Positions 20,140 through 32,400 of a stretch of DNA of 64,000 nt are shown here, one piece after another; position 1 is the stretch's first letter; each line of letters opens with the position of its first letter. A model generated the notes under the pieces. That model had not been told where the DNA came from, searched no databases, and saw only the letters and a program-made list of their open reading frames with translations. A program made the position numbers and the translations under genes. Location: contig JAQFVV010006270.1 of NCBI GenBank assembly GCA_028023455.1, positions 4,860,834 through 4,924,833 of the forward strand, written 5' to 3'. Origin of the DNA: Epiperipatus broadwayi (taxonomy: Eukaryota; Onychophora; Udeonychophora; Euonychophora; Peripatidae).

Positions 20140-23095
20140 CATGATATAAATAAAAGAATGAATGATATTGCTAGGTACTCATCAATTACTATTGATAGTT
20201 CTTAAACTAAATTAATTTCCTTTAGTAGTCCAAAATAGCTTTTTTTTGTCTTGAGTTTACTTAGAAACAAAAAGAAGTTTCTCTGACATTTGTTATTCAA
20301 AGTCTTATATGAATTTAAAAGCAGATATATATTTTTATAGGTATGATGACTTAAAAATTTCATCTTTGTTGAATATTCTGTAAATAATATTTCAATTCCC
20401 CCATAGAACTGTATATATGAACCTAAATATTTTCATGGTTTAATTATAAAATTGCTGGTTTAAATCCATGTAGAACAAATGAATATTTAGAATATGATAA
20501 AATGTTTTTTTTTAAAAAAAAAAAAAAAAAGGAGTTAATCATGAAATAATAAATGTGATAGTGAAATAACAAGGAAAACTACAGTAGAAAAAAGTTTCTA
20601 AGATGATAGTACTATTTCTAAGAAAGAAAAAATCATTAATAGTATGGATGAATTGTATGAAGAACAAAAATTAAAGTAGGTTTTAAAACAGAAAGTACAT
20701 TTCACTGATAATTTAATCAGCTAAACGGGATAAGTTTATATAGTTCTGAAAATGATTGTATTGATGATTACAGGAATGGGGGAAATTTCTGGAAAAATGT
20801 CATTCATAAAAAAAAAATTGGATTATTGTTCTAAGTGGGGAAAACAATTGATTTCAGCAACATGTTCTAAACTATTATCAATAATTCCATATAGAGATAA
20901 AAATGCAATGATATGAATACTGATCTTTATAGTATGTGTCTGTTAATAATTATAGGAGGTGAAAGTTGAATGTCATCCTTTAAATTTCCTAAAGATAGTT
21001 TCTGTTGGGGAAAACAAAATATTATCCTTATATCTTCTCCTTTACTTCTTTTGCATTTTTCTTTATATATATTCTATAACAATCAGGGTTTCTCGAGATC
21101 AATCCAGTCTTACCATATCTAGACTACAGAGTGCCACTAGGCTACTTGAACCTAGAAAATTTATAGAGTAGGCAGATACGCACTGTTAAGATCTTATTTT
21201 ACATATATTTTTATTCCGATCATTAGCCCATTGTCACTAGCTCAGGGAGACGCAGAGATTTATAAAATATTCTTATCTAATAATATTTCATTTAAAAAAA
21301 ATATAAATAAAAGAAGCCAGTAATTAGCACACAAACATTTATTTATGCACATATATAAATTTTGAATCATTTTAGAATCACTTTTACTTTGAAATTTGAC
21401 TTACATTTTTAACTTTGATTTTTTTTCTTAGAATTTAATTTACGTTTAAACTTTTATTTTCTAAGTTCGTACAGATGAATTTAATATTTTATTAAAGTGT
21501 TGAGTATGAATAGACTACATAGATTGCATTTGAAAAGAAAATATTCTATCTTTTATTTAACCTTAGGCCAAAAGTTCGCAGTTAAACCAACGTCAATCCA
21601 TCTGATACATCAATGTATTCTATGTAGCATGAATACGACAGCACAAAATACCATACTGTCAGGAATGTACATCTGAACAGCATGGTTAGGTTATAGAAGA
21701 CATTGACTCTCATTCAGACAGGAATACTACATCTGTCTGATGAGAAGAGCAATATAAAAAAACTCCATAGGAAGGGACTGCGTTTTCCGTCTTACCATCC
21801 CATTCCATAGGCAAAAAGGGAGTGTGCAGCGTAATATAATATCCTGCACATAGCAAATCTCATACTACATCTACTAATTACATCAATATATCCAATCCAT
21901 TGACCCAATTTAACTACGAAACAAATAACTTAAGATTACCCTCCCTTAAACTAATATATATTACGTTACAAACCTATGCAGCTATTCATGCCCGGCTTAA
22001 ATTTAACATTTATATAAGCTATTTAAAAGAAAAAAAAAATCATAATAAAAACTTAAAAGAGCATAAAAATAAATTAATGGAAATGATTTACAAAAAATAA
22101 TAATACATTCAATAAAATAATTATTAATAATTTAGTTTAGACAGATAGGATTCTATTTCTATTAAAGATGGAACAAGTTTTAGAATTAAAATTTTTATTC
22201 TTTTCAAATACTAGAGTTTTAGAATTATAGTTAAAGCTTATTAGAGTTCATAAAGTTCTTACGGTTTAAACGAAAATTTTTTTTTAGAATTAAAGTTCAT
22301 TAGTTTAAGTTCTTACTGTTTTAAAAATCCATGCTTAGCAGTTGCTTGTCATTTGGAGCCAGCGTTAATTCCCCCGATGCCCTGTGGTCCTCAATATAGG
22401 AAAAACAATCATTTCTCTTTCCTTTTAGCAAAACTGAAGGGATTGAAGAGTGCATCTTTTCAATCCCTTCTCCTTCTACTTTCTAGCACACCTCTGCTTT
22501 CACATCTCTATCTTCTCTTAATCTTTCTTCACTCACTAAAATTTATTTCCAAACTTTTTCTTTTATATTAGAATTTTGGATTCAGTGGACATTACGTCAT
22601 GACGATGGTGACGGTCTTTTCATTGAGGTCCGATTCCTGAGCGATTTCTTTTATTGGCTACTAATTTTTCTCTCCTATCTGACCTTTTCTTATATGTTTT
22701 GAAATGCCCAAGGGCTAGTTCACTTGAACTAATTAAAATAATCATTTCCATTTTACAATAACATTAATTAATTTCTTGTACAAACTTAGATATATTTTTA
22801 TCTTTAAATTTTTACTGAAAATTTAGTTTTAAAATACTTTTTTTTTCTTCTTAATAAAGTTTTCGTTTAATAATTTTTCATCTGTGCGATTTTATATATT
22901 AGAGTTTAGATGATTTTTAATTTTCAATTTTTAATTCTTAAAATTTAAAAAGTTTTTATTTGCGAATTTTTATTTTTCATGTTTAATTTTTAGTAAAATA
23001 ATGTTTAGGAATATGTGCCCATTACAATTCATATATATATATTTATAAATCTCATATATACTTAATGCAATTTTTATATAATTTCTCCTTTATTT
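20140..23095. other. no gene seen
   Basis: Mostly AT-rich. 21580-21850 and 22340-22640 are somewhat richer in GC but give no convincing protein. A hairpin GAAGGGATTGAAGAG / CTTTTCAATCCCTTC lies at 22434-22473. Confidence 0.45.
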
Positions 23096-23104
23096 TTTTT
23101 AACA

Positions 23105-23132
23105 GTTTCGACTGTCTTGCAGTCTTCATCAG
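23105..23132 (-). ncRNA. hammerhead-like core, Penelope-type
   Basis: On the minus strand: CUGAUGA, A, GACUG-CAAGA-CAGUC (perfect 5-bp stem II), GAAAC. U-rich sequence upstream can pair with the A-rich sequence after GAAACUGUU. Both conserved core segments are intact. It resembles the cores at 30.1, 41.5 and 49.5 kb. Confidence 0.55.
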
Positions 23133-23213
23133 AAAACAAGATATGAGTGATGAGATAAACACTGATGAAATGGCAAAACTAAGCAATTCCCATTAATAAA
23201 ATAAAAAAATCAG

Positions 23214-23303
23214 TCATGGTCAAGAGGTCAGCAACAGCTGCTTTACATGCAGTTGTCCCGGGTTAGCAGGTTCGCTTCCCGGCTGATGCTATGACATATG
23301 AGA
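23214..23303 (+). repeat. tRNA-Val-like SINE with 19-bp target duplication
   Basis: An insert of 90 bp between direct repeats of AATAAAATAAAAAAATCAG (23195-23213 and 23304-23322). It contains TGGTCAAGAGGTCAGCA (A-box/D-arm), an 8-bp anticodon-type hairpin around the 7-base loop TTTACAT (anticodon UAC, as in tRNA-Val), and a T-arm CCCGGGTT...TTCGCTTCCCGG interrupted by 8 bases. The duplication shows it was inserted as a unit, by retroposition. It is not a functional tRNA gene. Confidence 0.7.
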
Positions 23304-23606
23304 AATAAAATAAAAAAATCAGCAACTATAAAGTGCTCTCTTTGTCACTGTGATAAGATGACAATATAATAAAACAAATTATATATTTATATTTTCTTCA
23401 ATGTGGACAATAATTCACAATTAAACTTATAAAAGTAATTTCTAAAATTATAGGATTGTACTCCATAAGCAAAAGGAGATAAAAAAATTTCAAGACTATC
23501 ATTCAGCTATAGAAATTTAAAAAATATAATTTCTAATTGAATAAAAAATGATTACCAATCATTTATGTATTTCTTGAAAGCAATTACAATTATAAAATAA
23601 TATCAT

Positions 23607-23708
23607 GGTTTATTGCTTTAGAGTTCATAAGAACTTTAAGCACTAGAAGTAATGTAGTAGAGTCACAACCTATGAACTTTGACCTACAGAGACCACAACT
23701 CTACTCTT
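23607..23708 (-). repeat. SINE copy E, diverged
   Basis: It retains the tail complement TTTAGAGTTCATAAGAACTT. The rest is rearranged, with an internal inverted repeat GTAGAGT...ACTCTAC. Confidence 0.45.
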
Positions 23709-23719
23709 GCAATAAATCA

Positions 23720-24680
23720 TGCAAGACATAGTAAATAACGTTACATCAATAAGTAATGGTATTTGGTATTTAGGTAATTACCCTTTGGGTTGGATTAGAA
23801 GTCATTAACATACCCCCCCCCATTGTTCGCAAATGTATGTTTGAAACATAAAACTATGTCTTAATTATAATTCTTAGAATTATATATATGTAGTGTCAAA
23901 ATATTCAGTTCCCAAGATGCATCACAATATGCAGCAACATAAAATGTTTACTTTTAATTAAAAATTAATAAAGGTAATTATGTTGTTTGTTAAAAAGATT
24001 TATATTTTTGTTAAAAAATCACAAATAATAAAATATAGTTGTTTTTTATTTATTTAAGTCACTTTTAATTATGCTTTTAATCATTAAAATGTTAATTTTG
24101 AAACATTTCTGATTAATTTATAATAATAAAATCTAAAATGATTTTGAATATTTTAAAATTAAATATATATAGTATATATACTGAAATGATTAATGTTTAT
24201 TACATAAATGACTAGATTGGAACGGTATATATATATATATAAGTAACTATTCTGAACTTGCAGGCTGTTTCTAATCCATACATATTTACAAAATAAAAAA
24301 TCATATAACATTACAATACTAGCCAAAAAACAAAATTTTATTAAAATTTTTCCATGATCATGATTTCTCTATTAGCAAATAGACCTTTTCAAATAAAATT
24401 TAATAAAAAACAAACAATATATACATATAACACAATAGCCTTCCCATCATTCACTTCAAAAACTGACTTCCTTTAACAACAAAGGACGCCTTCATGAGAT
24501 TAATAGCCTCAGATTCATAAAATTTATCATCACAATTTCTTTTACTCTTCTTTTCAATTCACCTCTTTCATAAAAGATAACCTTTGCATTGTCAAACAAT
24601 ATTTTATGACCTATATGCTGTTCATGAATACATAAAGGTAAGTTATGATATCTATTTATGACTCTAATCTTATGAACTTT
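23720..24680. other. no gene seen
   Basis: AT-rich with a run of C near 23813 and an (AT)n tract at 24224-24242. Confidence 0.5.
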
Positions 24681-24686
24681 AACTCA

Positions 24687-27600
24687 TATATATATATATA
24701 TTGTGCTAGGCATTATCAAATGGCCTTGCACAAAGTCTGTATTAATCACAACAAATATAAAAAATGTGCTAGATTAATAATGGAGGTTTGGTCTGAGCAG
24801 TAGAATACCCACACACACAAATTTAAATATTGTACACGTATAATAAACTCATGTATTTTTTTTATTTTTGTTTTAACTTTTTGTATATTTTTTATATGTC
24901 ATTATATGTATTTGTTTTTTGTTTTTTTTCCAACATACTTGTATATTTTTTTTAAATTACTTTTCTAAAGATTGTAATTTTATTCCATAAGCAAGTAATG
25001 TTAATTGCTTTTGCAAAATCTGATCAAAAGCAAAAGGTTTGATAATGCTATAATTAAACTGTTATCTCTTTTAAAAAAATTCTTTTGAATTGATTTTGTA
25101 AGCAAGTGGTCTGGGTTATTCAAGATGGATGTCAAACTTAAAATGTAGAATTTAATCAGAAAAATATAAAGGAATGTTTGCAATCTAAGTGATAAGCTAA
25201 ATTAAAAGGATTGGCTGATTCATTCTTCTCAGAGGGATAACTGAATTGGTTCTTATTAGTGGGATTGATAGTGCTGTGGGATTCATTCTTTCTTTGGCAG
25301 TCATTCTGGGTAAGTTATTCACTTTTGTGGCTCCAGAATTCTCCAAGCAACCAGCTACTTAGAGATTCATTTATGAATAGGACTATTAGTGACATTCTTA
25401 AGAACAAATCCATTATACAGTTCTTTTAAGAACTCTTGTCTTTTGTGGATTCGAGTAACCATTTGAGACAGCATATGAAAATTTATTAATAATCCTAACT
25501 TCTATTAGATATATATAAAAAAAGAAGATATGAAGCAATATACTAGAGATTCCATCAAAATGACTGTGGGGTAGACAACCAGCCAGTGCACCGCCCTTTC
25601 TCTGTCCCAAGCCGCCAAGATGTGACCACGCCAATTCCAGCTACCCACGATGATGACAAATGCCACCTTGCTAAATGGATGAAATCCTCACCACACAGCC
25701 CGTTAACTTGAAGCCCACTCAGAGCCCAGAGGAGAATAATGAAGACGCAGATATAAGTTTATTTTAAGATATTTATTAATATTTATTTTAAGATATTTAT
25801 TAATATTGAAATAATTAACTTTGATATTTCCGATTAAATATATTATTTTTTTGTTATTATTATTAATCATTTAACAAAGAGAGAGAGAGAGTCTCTCACA
25901 TATGTATATGAATTTACGGTTATTACGGGCATAAATGATAAAGCTTTTACTTAAATCCTTTGAGTCAATTTTCCTATTTCAAATTCTAGTATTTTCAACA
26001 AAGATTGCAATAAGATTCTTTTTTTTTTGATGCTATTCATTTTCCTCTTGTTGTTACTCCTGCAATTCGTCATATATGGATATACATGTATGTATATGAG
26101 TACATACGTTTATAATATTCGATAAATATGATATCTCATGATGAATATCTAAAAATGTATTTAACCGTATATCCTTTTTTAAGTTATTTTTTTTTTGTTA
26201 CTGCTGCACCTTATGATGCGTGCAAGAAGGGATTGATCTATTATAGATTCCCTGTAAGCAAGTACTGTAATAACTTTATATTTAAAGTAATAGTAAGTGT
26301 ATAATTGTGATTCGTGTATATACATGTACAGGAATTTATCTATAGCAAGAGGGAAATAGATACAGTACCTTGTGGTGAGTACAATATAGTATCTGAGCCA
26401 ATGCAACCTTGTTGACTTGTTGAAAAGTATGAAATTAGTGAAATATATCATATTGCAAATATACGTATGCATAGTTGTCTTTTTTTTTTATTTGCTATCA
26501 ATAAAAAGGTTTTTAAGTTATCAGTAAAAGCGTATGCCTGTATGACCGAAAATCTCATATCTGTATATCAAATCACATAAAGTAAAATTTATTTCTATTG
26601 GGTAAAAAGAGCTCATACCACTTCCATTACTTATAAACATTGTAAATAGCTTTAGGAATTTATTATTATTTTTATTTAAAATTGTATTTTATCTATTTCA
26701 ACGCCTCAATATATATATTTGGGATAATTAATTATTTAGTATTTTGTTATTATATCATCATTAGTATGAAACGGTGGTGGGTATTTGGGATTAAATAAAT
26801 ATTTAATCATAATATTAAACTTGTTTCATTTTCATATTATTATTTATATTGATCAAAATGTATTCTTTCCTTATCAACCACGTACCGGTAATAATCATTT
26901 AACTTACCCATTTGAAGACCCTAGATTGTAGAGTGACTGAGCTAACCACAAAGGGATATCGCTCTACTGGGGTGTTGAATCTTATTCTTATGCTCCACTG
27001 AACATATGGTATTGCACATCCTTCTAGGAGGGTGAAAAATTCTTTTTTTTTAATTCTTTTCTAGAAGTGGCGCACAAAAGTCTATTGTTGTAAATAAATT
27101 TTTCAAAGGTGTGTACTTGCCATTGTTCTAAATATTCGGGCATTCAAATAAGATATCAACTAAAGAGTGTTTTTAACTGGAAGAGTCCTGTCAATCCACT
27201 CTTTCTATCAATTTAGCTGGAAGTACCAATATACATGAGTACAGACAATCAACTAGATTGATATCCATTTCTTTACCTGTTGAATCTTGGTCACTTCATG
27301 CTCAGTGCAAGATTAGAAAAAGAATTCCGCAGGGAGTAGTCCATATTCCCTGAGGAATTCTTTTCCTAACCTTGCACTGAAAATGATGTGACCAGTTCAT
27401 ACTCCCTGCGGAATTCTTTTCCTAATCTTGCACTGAGTATGAAGTGACCAAGATTCAACAGGTAAAGAAATGGATATCAATCTAGCCGATTGTCTGTACT
27501 CATGTATATTGGTACTTCCAGATAAATTGATAGAAAGAGTGGATTGACAGGACTCTTCCAGTTAAAAACACCCTTTAGTTGATATCTTATTTGAATGCCC

Positions 27601-29993
27601 AAATATTTAGAACAATGGCAAGTACACACCTTTGAAAACTCTATTTACAAAAATAGACTTTTGTGCACCACTTCTAGAAAAGAATTTAAAAAAATGAATT
27701 TTTCACCCTCCTAGAAGGATGTGCAATACCATATGTTCAGTGGAGCATAAGAATAAGATTTAACACCCTGGTAGAGCGATATCCCTTTGTGGCTAGCTCA
27801 GTCACTCTACAATCTAGGGTCTTCAAATGGGTAAGTTAAATTATTATTACCGGTATGTGGTTGATAAGGAAAGAATACATTTTGATCAATATAAATAATA
27901 ATATGAAAATGAAACAAGTTTAATATTATGATTAAATATTTATTTAATCCCAAATACCCACCACCGTTTCATACTAATGATGATATAATAACAAAATACT
28001 AAATAATTAATTATCCCAAATATATATATTCGAGGCGTTGAAATAGATAAAATACAATTTTAAATAAAAAAAATAATAAATTCCTAAAGCTATTTACAAT
28101 GTTTATAAGTAATGGAAGTGGTATGAGCTCTTTTTACCCAATAGAAATAAATTTTACTTTATGTGATTTGATATACAGATATGAGATTTTCGGTCATACA
28201 GGCATACGCTTTTACTGATAACTTAAAAACCTTTTTATTGATAGCAAATAAAAAAAAAAGACAACTATGCATACGTATATTTGCAATATGATATATTTCA
28301 CTAATTTCATACTTTTCAACAAGTCAACAAGGTTGCATTGGCTCAGATACTATATCGTACTCACCACAAGGTACTGTATCTATTTCCCTCTTGCTATAGA
28401 TAAATTCCTGTACATGTATATACGCGAATCACAATTATACACTTACTATTACTTTAAATATAAAGTTATTACAGTACTTGCTTACAGGGAATCTATAATA
28501 GATCAATCCCTTCTTGCACGCATCATAAGGTGCAGCAGTAACAAAAAAAAAATAACTTAAAAAAGGATATACGGTTAAATACATTTTTAGATATTCAGCA
28601 TGAGATATCATATTTACCAAATATTATAAGCGTATGTATGCATATACATACATGTATATCCATATATGATGAATTGCAGGAGTAACAACAAGAGGAAAAT
28701 GAATAGCATCAAAAAAAAAGAATCTTATTGCAATCTTTGTTGAAAATACTAGAATTTGAAATAGGAAAATTGACTCAAAGGATTTAAGTAAAAGCTTTAT
28801 CATTTATGCCCGTAATAACCATAAATTCATATACATATGCGAGAGACTCTCTTTCTCTTTTTTTTAAATGATTAATAATAATAACAAAAAAATAATATAT
28901 TTAATCAGAAATATCAAAGTTAATTATTTCAATATTAATAAATATCTTAAAATAAACTTATATCTGCGTCTTCATTCTTCTCCTCTGGGCTCTGAGTGGG
29001 CTTCAAGTTAATGGGCTGTGTGGTGAGGATTTCATCCATTTAGCAAGGTGGCATTTGTCATCCTCGTGTGTGGCTGGAATTGGCGTGGTCACATTTTGGC
29101 GGCTTGGGACAGAGAAAAGGCAGTGCACCGGCTGGTTGTCTACCCCACGGTCATTTTGATGGAATCTCTAGTATATTGCTTCATATCTTCTTTTTTTATA
29201 TATATCTAATAATAATTAGGATTATTAATAATTTTTCATATGCTGTCTCGAATGGTTACTCGAATCCACAAAAGACAAGAGTTCTTAAAAGAACTGTATA
29301 ATGGATTTGTTCTTAAGAATGTCACTAATAGTCCTATTCATTAATGAATCTCTAAGTAGCTGGTTGCTTGGAGAATTCTGGAGCCACAAAAGTGAATGAC
29401 TTGCCCAGAATGACTGCCAAAGAAAGAATGAATCCCATGGCACTATCAATCCCACTAATAAGAACCAATTCAATTATCCCTCTGAGAAGAATGAATCAGC
29501 CAATCCTTTTAATTTAGCTTATCACTTAGATTGCAAACATTCCTTTATATTTTTCTGATTAAATTCTACATTTTAAGTTTGACATCCATCTTAAATAACC
29601 CAGACCACTTGCTTACAAAATCAATTCAAAAGAATTTTTTTTAAAGAGATAACAGTTTAATTATAGTATTATCAAACCTTTTGCTTTTGATCAGATTTTT
29701 GCAAAAGCAATTAACATTACTTGCTTATGGAATATACAAGTATGTTGGAAAATAAAAAAAAAACAAATACATATAATGACATATCATAAAAAATATACAA
29801 AAAAGAAAATCAAAAATAAAAAAAATACATGAGTTTATTATACGTGTACAATATTTAAATTTGTGTGTGTGGGTATTTTACTGCTCAGACCGAACCTCCA
29901 TTATTAATCTAGCACATTTTTATATTTGTTGTGCTTAATACAGACTTTGTGCAAGGCCATTTGATAATGCCTGGCACAATATATATATATATT
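24687..29993. repeat. 5.3-kb palindrome (inverted duplication)
   Basis: The left arm, about 24687-27341, is repeated in inverse orientation at about 27403-29993, leaving a centre of only about 60 bp. The outer ends match (left ATTGTGCTAGGCATTATCAA, right its near inverse ending GGCACAATATATATATATAT). The inner ends meet at TTCCGCAGGGAGTA / TACTCCCTGCGGAA. The centre holds a third, diverged copy of the innermost 50 bases. The arms differ by scattered substitutions and indels, including about 45 bases near 24930-24985 absent from the right arm. Mirror-image frames (for example 26179-26472 minus and 28267-28560 plus) do not look like genes. No transposase or terminal duplication was recognised. 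Confidence 0.9.
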
Positions 29994-30026
29994 CGCCAAC
30001 AGAAAATACTAATATTAAATCACCTA

Positions 30027-30305
30027 TGCTCTTTATTACTGTTTTACAATGCTTTTATTACAACCCACTAGGACACTTTCGATTGCCCCAGCAGTCTTCT
30101 TCAGAACTTCTACTTACATTTCCAAACCTAAGGTTTGGAAATATAAGTAGAAGTTCTGAAGAAGACTACTGGGGCAATCAAAACTGTCACAGTGGGTTGT
30201 AATAAAAGGTTTGGAAATATAAGTAGAAGTTCTGAAGAAGACTGCTAGGGTAATCGAAACTGTCATAGTGGGTTGTAATAAAAGCATTGTAAAACAGTAA
30301 TAAAG
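30027..30305. repeat. three copies of a Penelope-type hammerhead repeat
   Basis: An inverted copy (about 30027-30131) is followed by two direct copies (30132-30207 and 30208-30305). Each has GTAGAAGTTCTGAAGAAGAC, a stem, (T)CGAAA, GTGGGTTGTAATAAAAG. The inverted copy and the last copy share the outer block GCTTTTATTACAACC / GGTTGTAATAAAAGC and the further TTTTACAATGC / GCATTGTAAAA. Confidence 0.8.
30232..30260 (+). ncRNA. hammerhead-like core in 30.2-kb repeat
   Basis: CUGAAGA, A, a stem II region GACUGC-UAGG-GUAAUC, GAAAC. The outer stem II pairs hold; inner ones are weak. Sister cores lie at 30156-30184 (GAAAC changed to AAAAC) and 30077-30104 minus. The residue after stem III appears to be G, which should block cleavage, so activity is doubtful. 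Confidence 0.4.
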
Positions 30306-31151
30306 AGCGCAGATTTAATATTATATGAATTTGGCAATACAATAAGAAAGATAAAGTTATAACAGAAAATACATAATTATTTTACTGACCATTAAATTCA
30401 TATTGACATATAAAAATAATTACTGACAATTTACTTCCATATTCTTAATATTTCTTTCATTTATATATAAAAAAAATATGAATAGGAAATGGAAAATTTT
30501 TAAAAAAAAAAATGAAAATAAAAATCAAATAAAAATAAAAATGGTAATAAGTTTATTGTTGCTAGTCAAAAACAAATAGATATAACGTTACTGGGCTGTT
30601 TTTATTTTTTTGTTGATTTATGTTTTTAATTTTGGGATTTGTTTGATTTTTTTTTTTTTGGGGGGGGGTTATTTTTTTAACCGGTTATATATATATATTT
30701 TAAAAATAAATAAATGTGTTTTTTTTTTTTTGGCTTCGGTCTTTTTTTTTAAAAACAAACATTTCTTTTAGTCAAAATAAGAGTTATATATCACATGACC
30801 CTATCTCTTAAGCTTGTAAGTTATAAACAATGAGGATTGCCAATTCCTCTACAAGCTTCATGATAAATGCTTAAACATTTCTTTTGTCTTTTCTTTTTTT
30901 TTTTAAGAAACTTTTTTTTTCCCATTTTTGTCATAAACAAATACATAGAAATTGCTTTTTTACTTTTGGTTCAAATTTTGTATTTACATTCTTTTGCTTT
31001 GAACTTCAACAACCAAAAAAGAAAATATAAAAATGGTTGCAAAACAAACAACAACAAACTTTCTATTTTATAGAGACATGAACAATATCATTTCAGTACT
31101 GCTATAAATTTGTCTCTTCTAAGATGGCACAGAACACATCTTGATTCTTTT

Positions 31152-31394
31152 TCAGAGTCTCCGCAGAAATCCTGCTATGTAGTTATCGAGATCTTTCTCT
31201 TCATGTGACTTGTGTTCGCTTGTTTCACCACTTGAGAGATCCCCAAAGTGTCCAATGGTCTGGGTACACAGACCAGGGTCAGGGTCGACCAATTGTGTTT
31301 GGGATGGACTCACTTGCATGTGGTGAAATTCGGAAGCCTCCAATTCACAAGTTCTGGACCCTTTCCAGCAAACGGATAGACTGCATAAAAACAT
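31152..31394 (-). pseudogene. inverted duplicate of Merlin transposase C-terminus
   Basis: The minus frame reads SVCWKGSRTCELEASEFHHM, then VDPDPGLCTQTIGHFGDL, and continues to a stop near 31152. It is the counterpart of 32236-32398 on the plus strand. The catalytic Asp of the SDCW motif is Val here (SVCW), so the copy cannot encode an active enzyme. Confidence 0.7.
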
Positions 31395-31668
31395 AGTGAA
31401 CTGTTCTAAATGCTAAGATATAACATTACTAGCATGTGAACATTATTAGCGATGAGATGTGACATTCCTTATAGGCATTACTTTTGACTATTGTTCAGCG
31501 TATGATATGAAGGTATTTGAATTTGTAGCGATGAAAAGTATATTAGAATGGGTGGTTTTTTGGGGTGGTGGTTAAATGTATTGTAATTGATGTGAGTTTG
31601 TAAAAATTGTAATGAATTCTCAAACGCCCCTACTTTCCTTCTCAGGGTCAGAATTCATGAAATGAGGA

Positions 31669-32400
31669 TTGCAAATCACGATTCGGCAAAGTTCACGATC
31701 AAGTCGTGCACTTTCCGATACATTTTCGAGATCAAAACAACAGTTAAATGGCAGACGACCATTCGGCATTGAAGTTTTTAGATTGATCTGCTACAGAAGC
31801 AGATGCGGTGGCCTTCCTTCAACCAGGGAAAAAATATTTTACCCAGCCAGAAAAAAACTGTCTTTGTGGTGGTTTAATGAAATTAAGGCATTGTCAAACA
31901 TCTGAGATGGAAATGTCAATCGCATCAATATCGCCAAGCCGGGATGAGTTCATGGTGAAGTGTATGGGAGCTGAGTTTGGGCTCTCCGAGAGCTCTGTCG
32001 AGCAAGCCTTGTTTCTCATTCATGTTGCCAAATCGGCGGTCCCAGTAGGACAGTGTTTAGTTGACAAAACCATGTTCAGTCGAGGGAGAAAAAATCACCA
32101 GGGCCGAGTCCTTCCACAACAGTGGAGGATTTGTCTGTCGATGTGAGACAGGCGATTGGGTATTTTGTGGCAGCTGTGCCCTCCCGCAAACCTTATGCAG
32201 TCCATCTGTGAGAATATCAGGCCTGGTTCCAGCATCTATTCTGATTGCTGGAAAGGATCCAGAACTTGTGAATTGGAGGCTTCCAAAATTCACCACATGA
32301 GAGTCCATCCCAAACACAATTTCATCGAGCCTGACCCTGGTCTGCATACCCAGACCATTGGATGCCTTTGGGATTCTCTCAAGTGGCGAAACAAGTGAAC
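31669..32400 (+). pseudogene. Merlin / ISXO2-like transposase pseudogene
   Basis: Merlin transposases are DDE enzymes related to bacterial ISXO2/IS1016. Here one frame (31808-32398) is broken only by a TGA at 32144. It carries SESSVEQALF (DNA-binding end), VDKTMFSRGRKNHQGR (usual family pattern I-D-E-S-x-F-G-R-R-K; first catalytic Asp present), ENIRPGSSIYSDCWKG (second Asp), FIEPDPGLHTQTIGCLWDSLKW (here the expected acidic residue after TI is Gly). The N-terminal part (RKKLSLWWFNEIKALSNI) is in another frame at 31669-31905. With a stop, a frameshift and a lost third acidic residue the gene is dead. The family assignment is mine from these motifs. Confidence 0.7.

Noticed and set aside
21720-21770. 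CTGATGAG near 21737 as a hammerhead
   Set aside because: No GAAA follows at the right distance and no stem II forms.
26179-26472. 97-codon frame duplicated at 28267-28560
   Set aside because: It appears twice only because it lies in the arms of the palindrome. Its composition (Tyr, Ile, Phe) is that of random AT-rich DNA and there is no motif.
29068-29301. Frame beginning MWLELAWSHFGGLGQRKG, mirrored at 25413-25634
   Set aside because: GC-richer start but it runs into poly-Phe/Tyr/Ile. The two copies differ at the N-terminus and no family is recognised.
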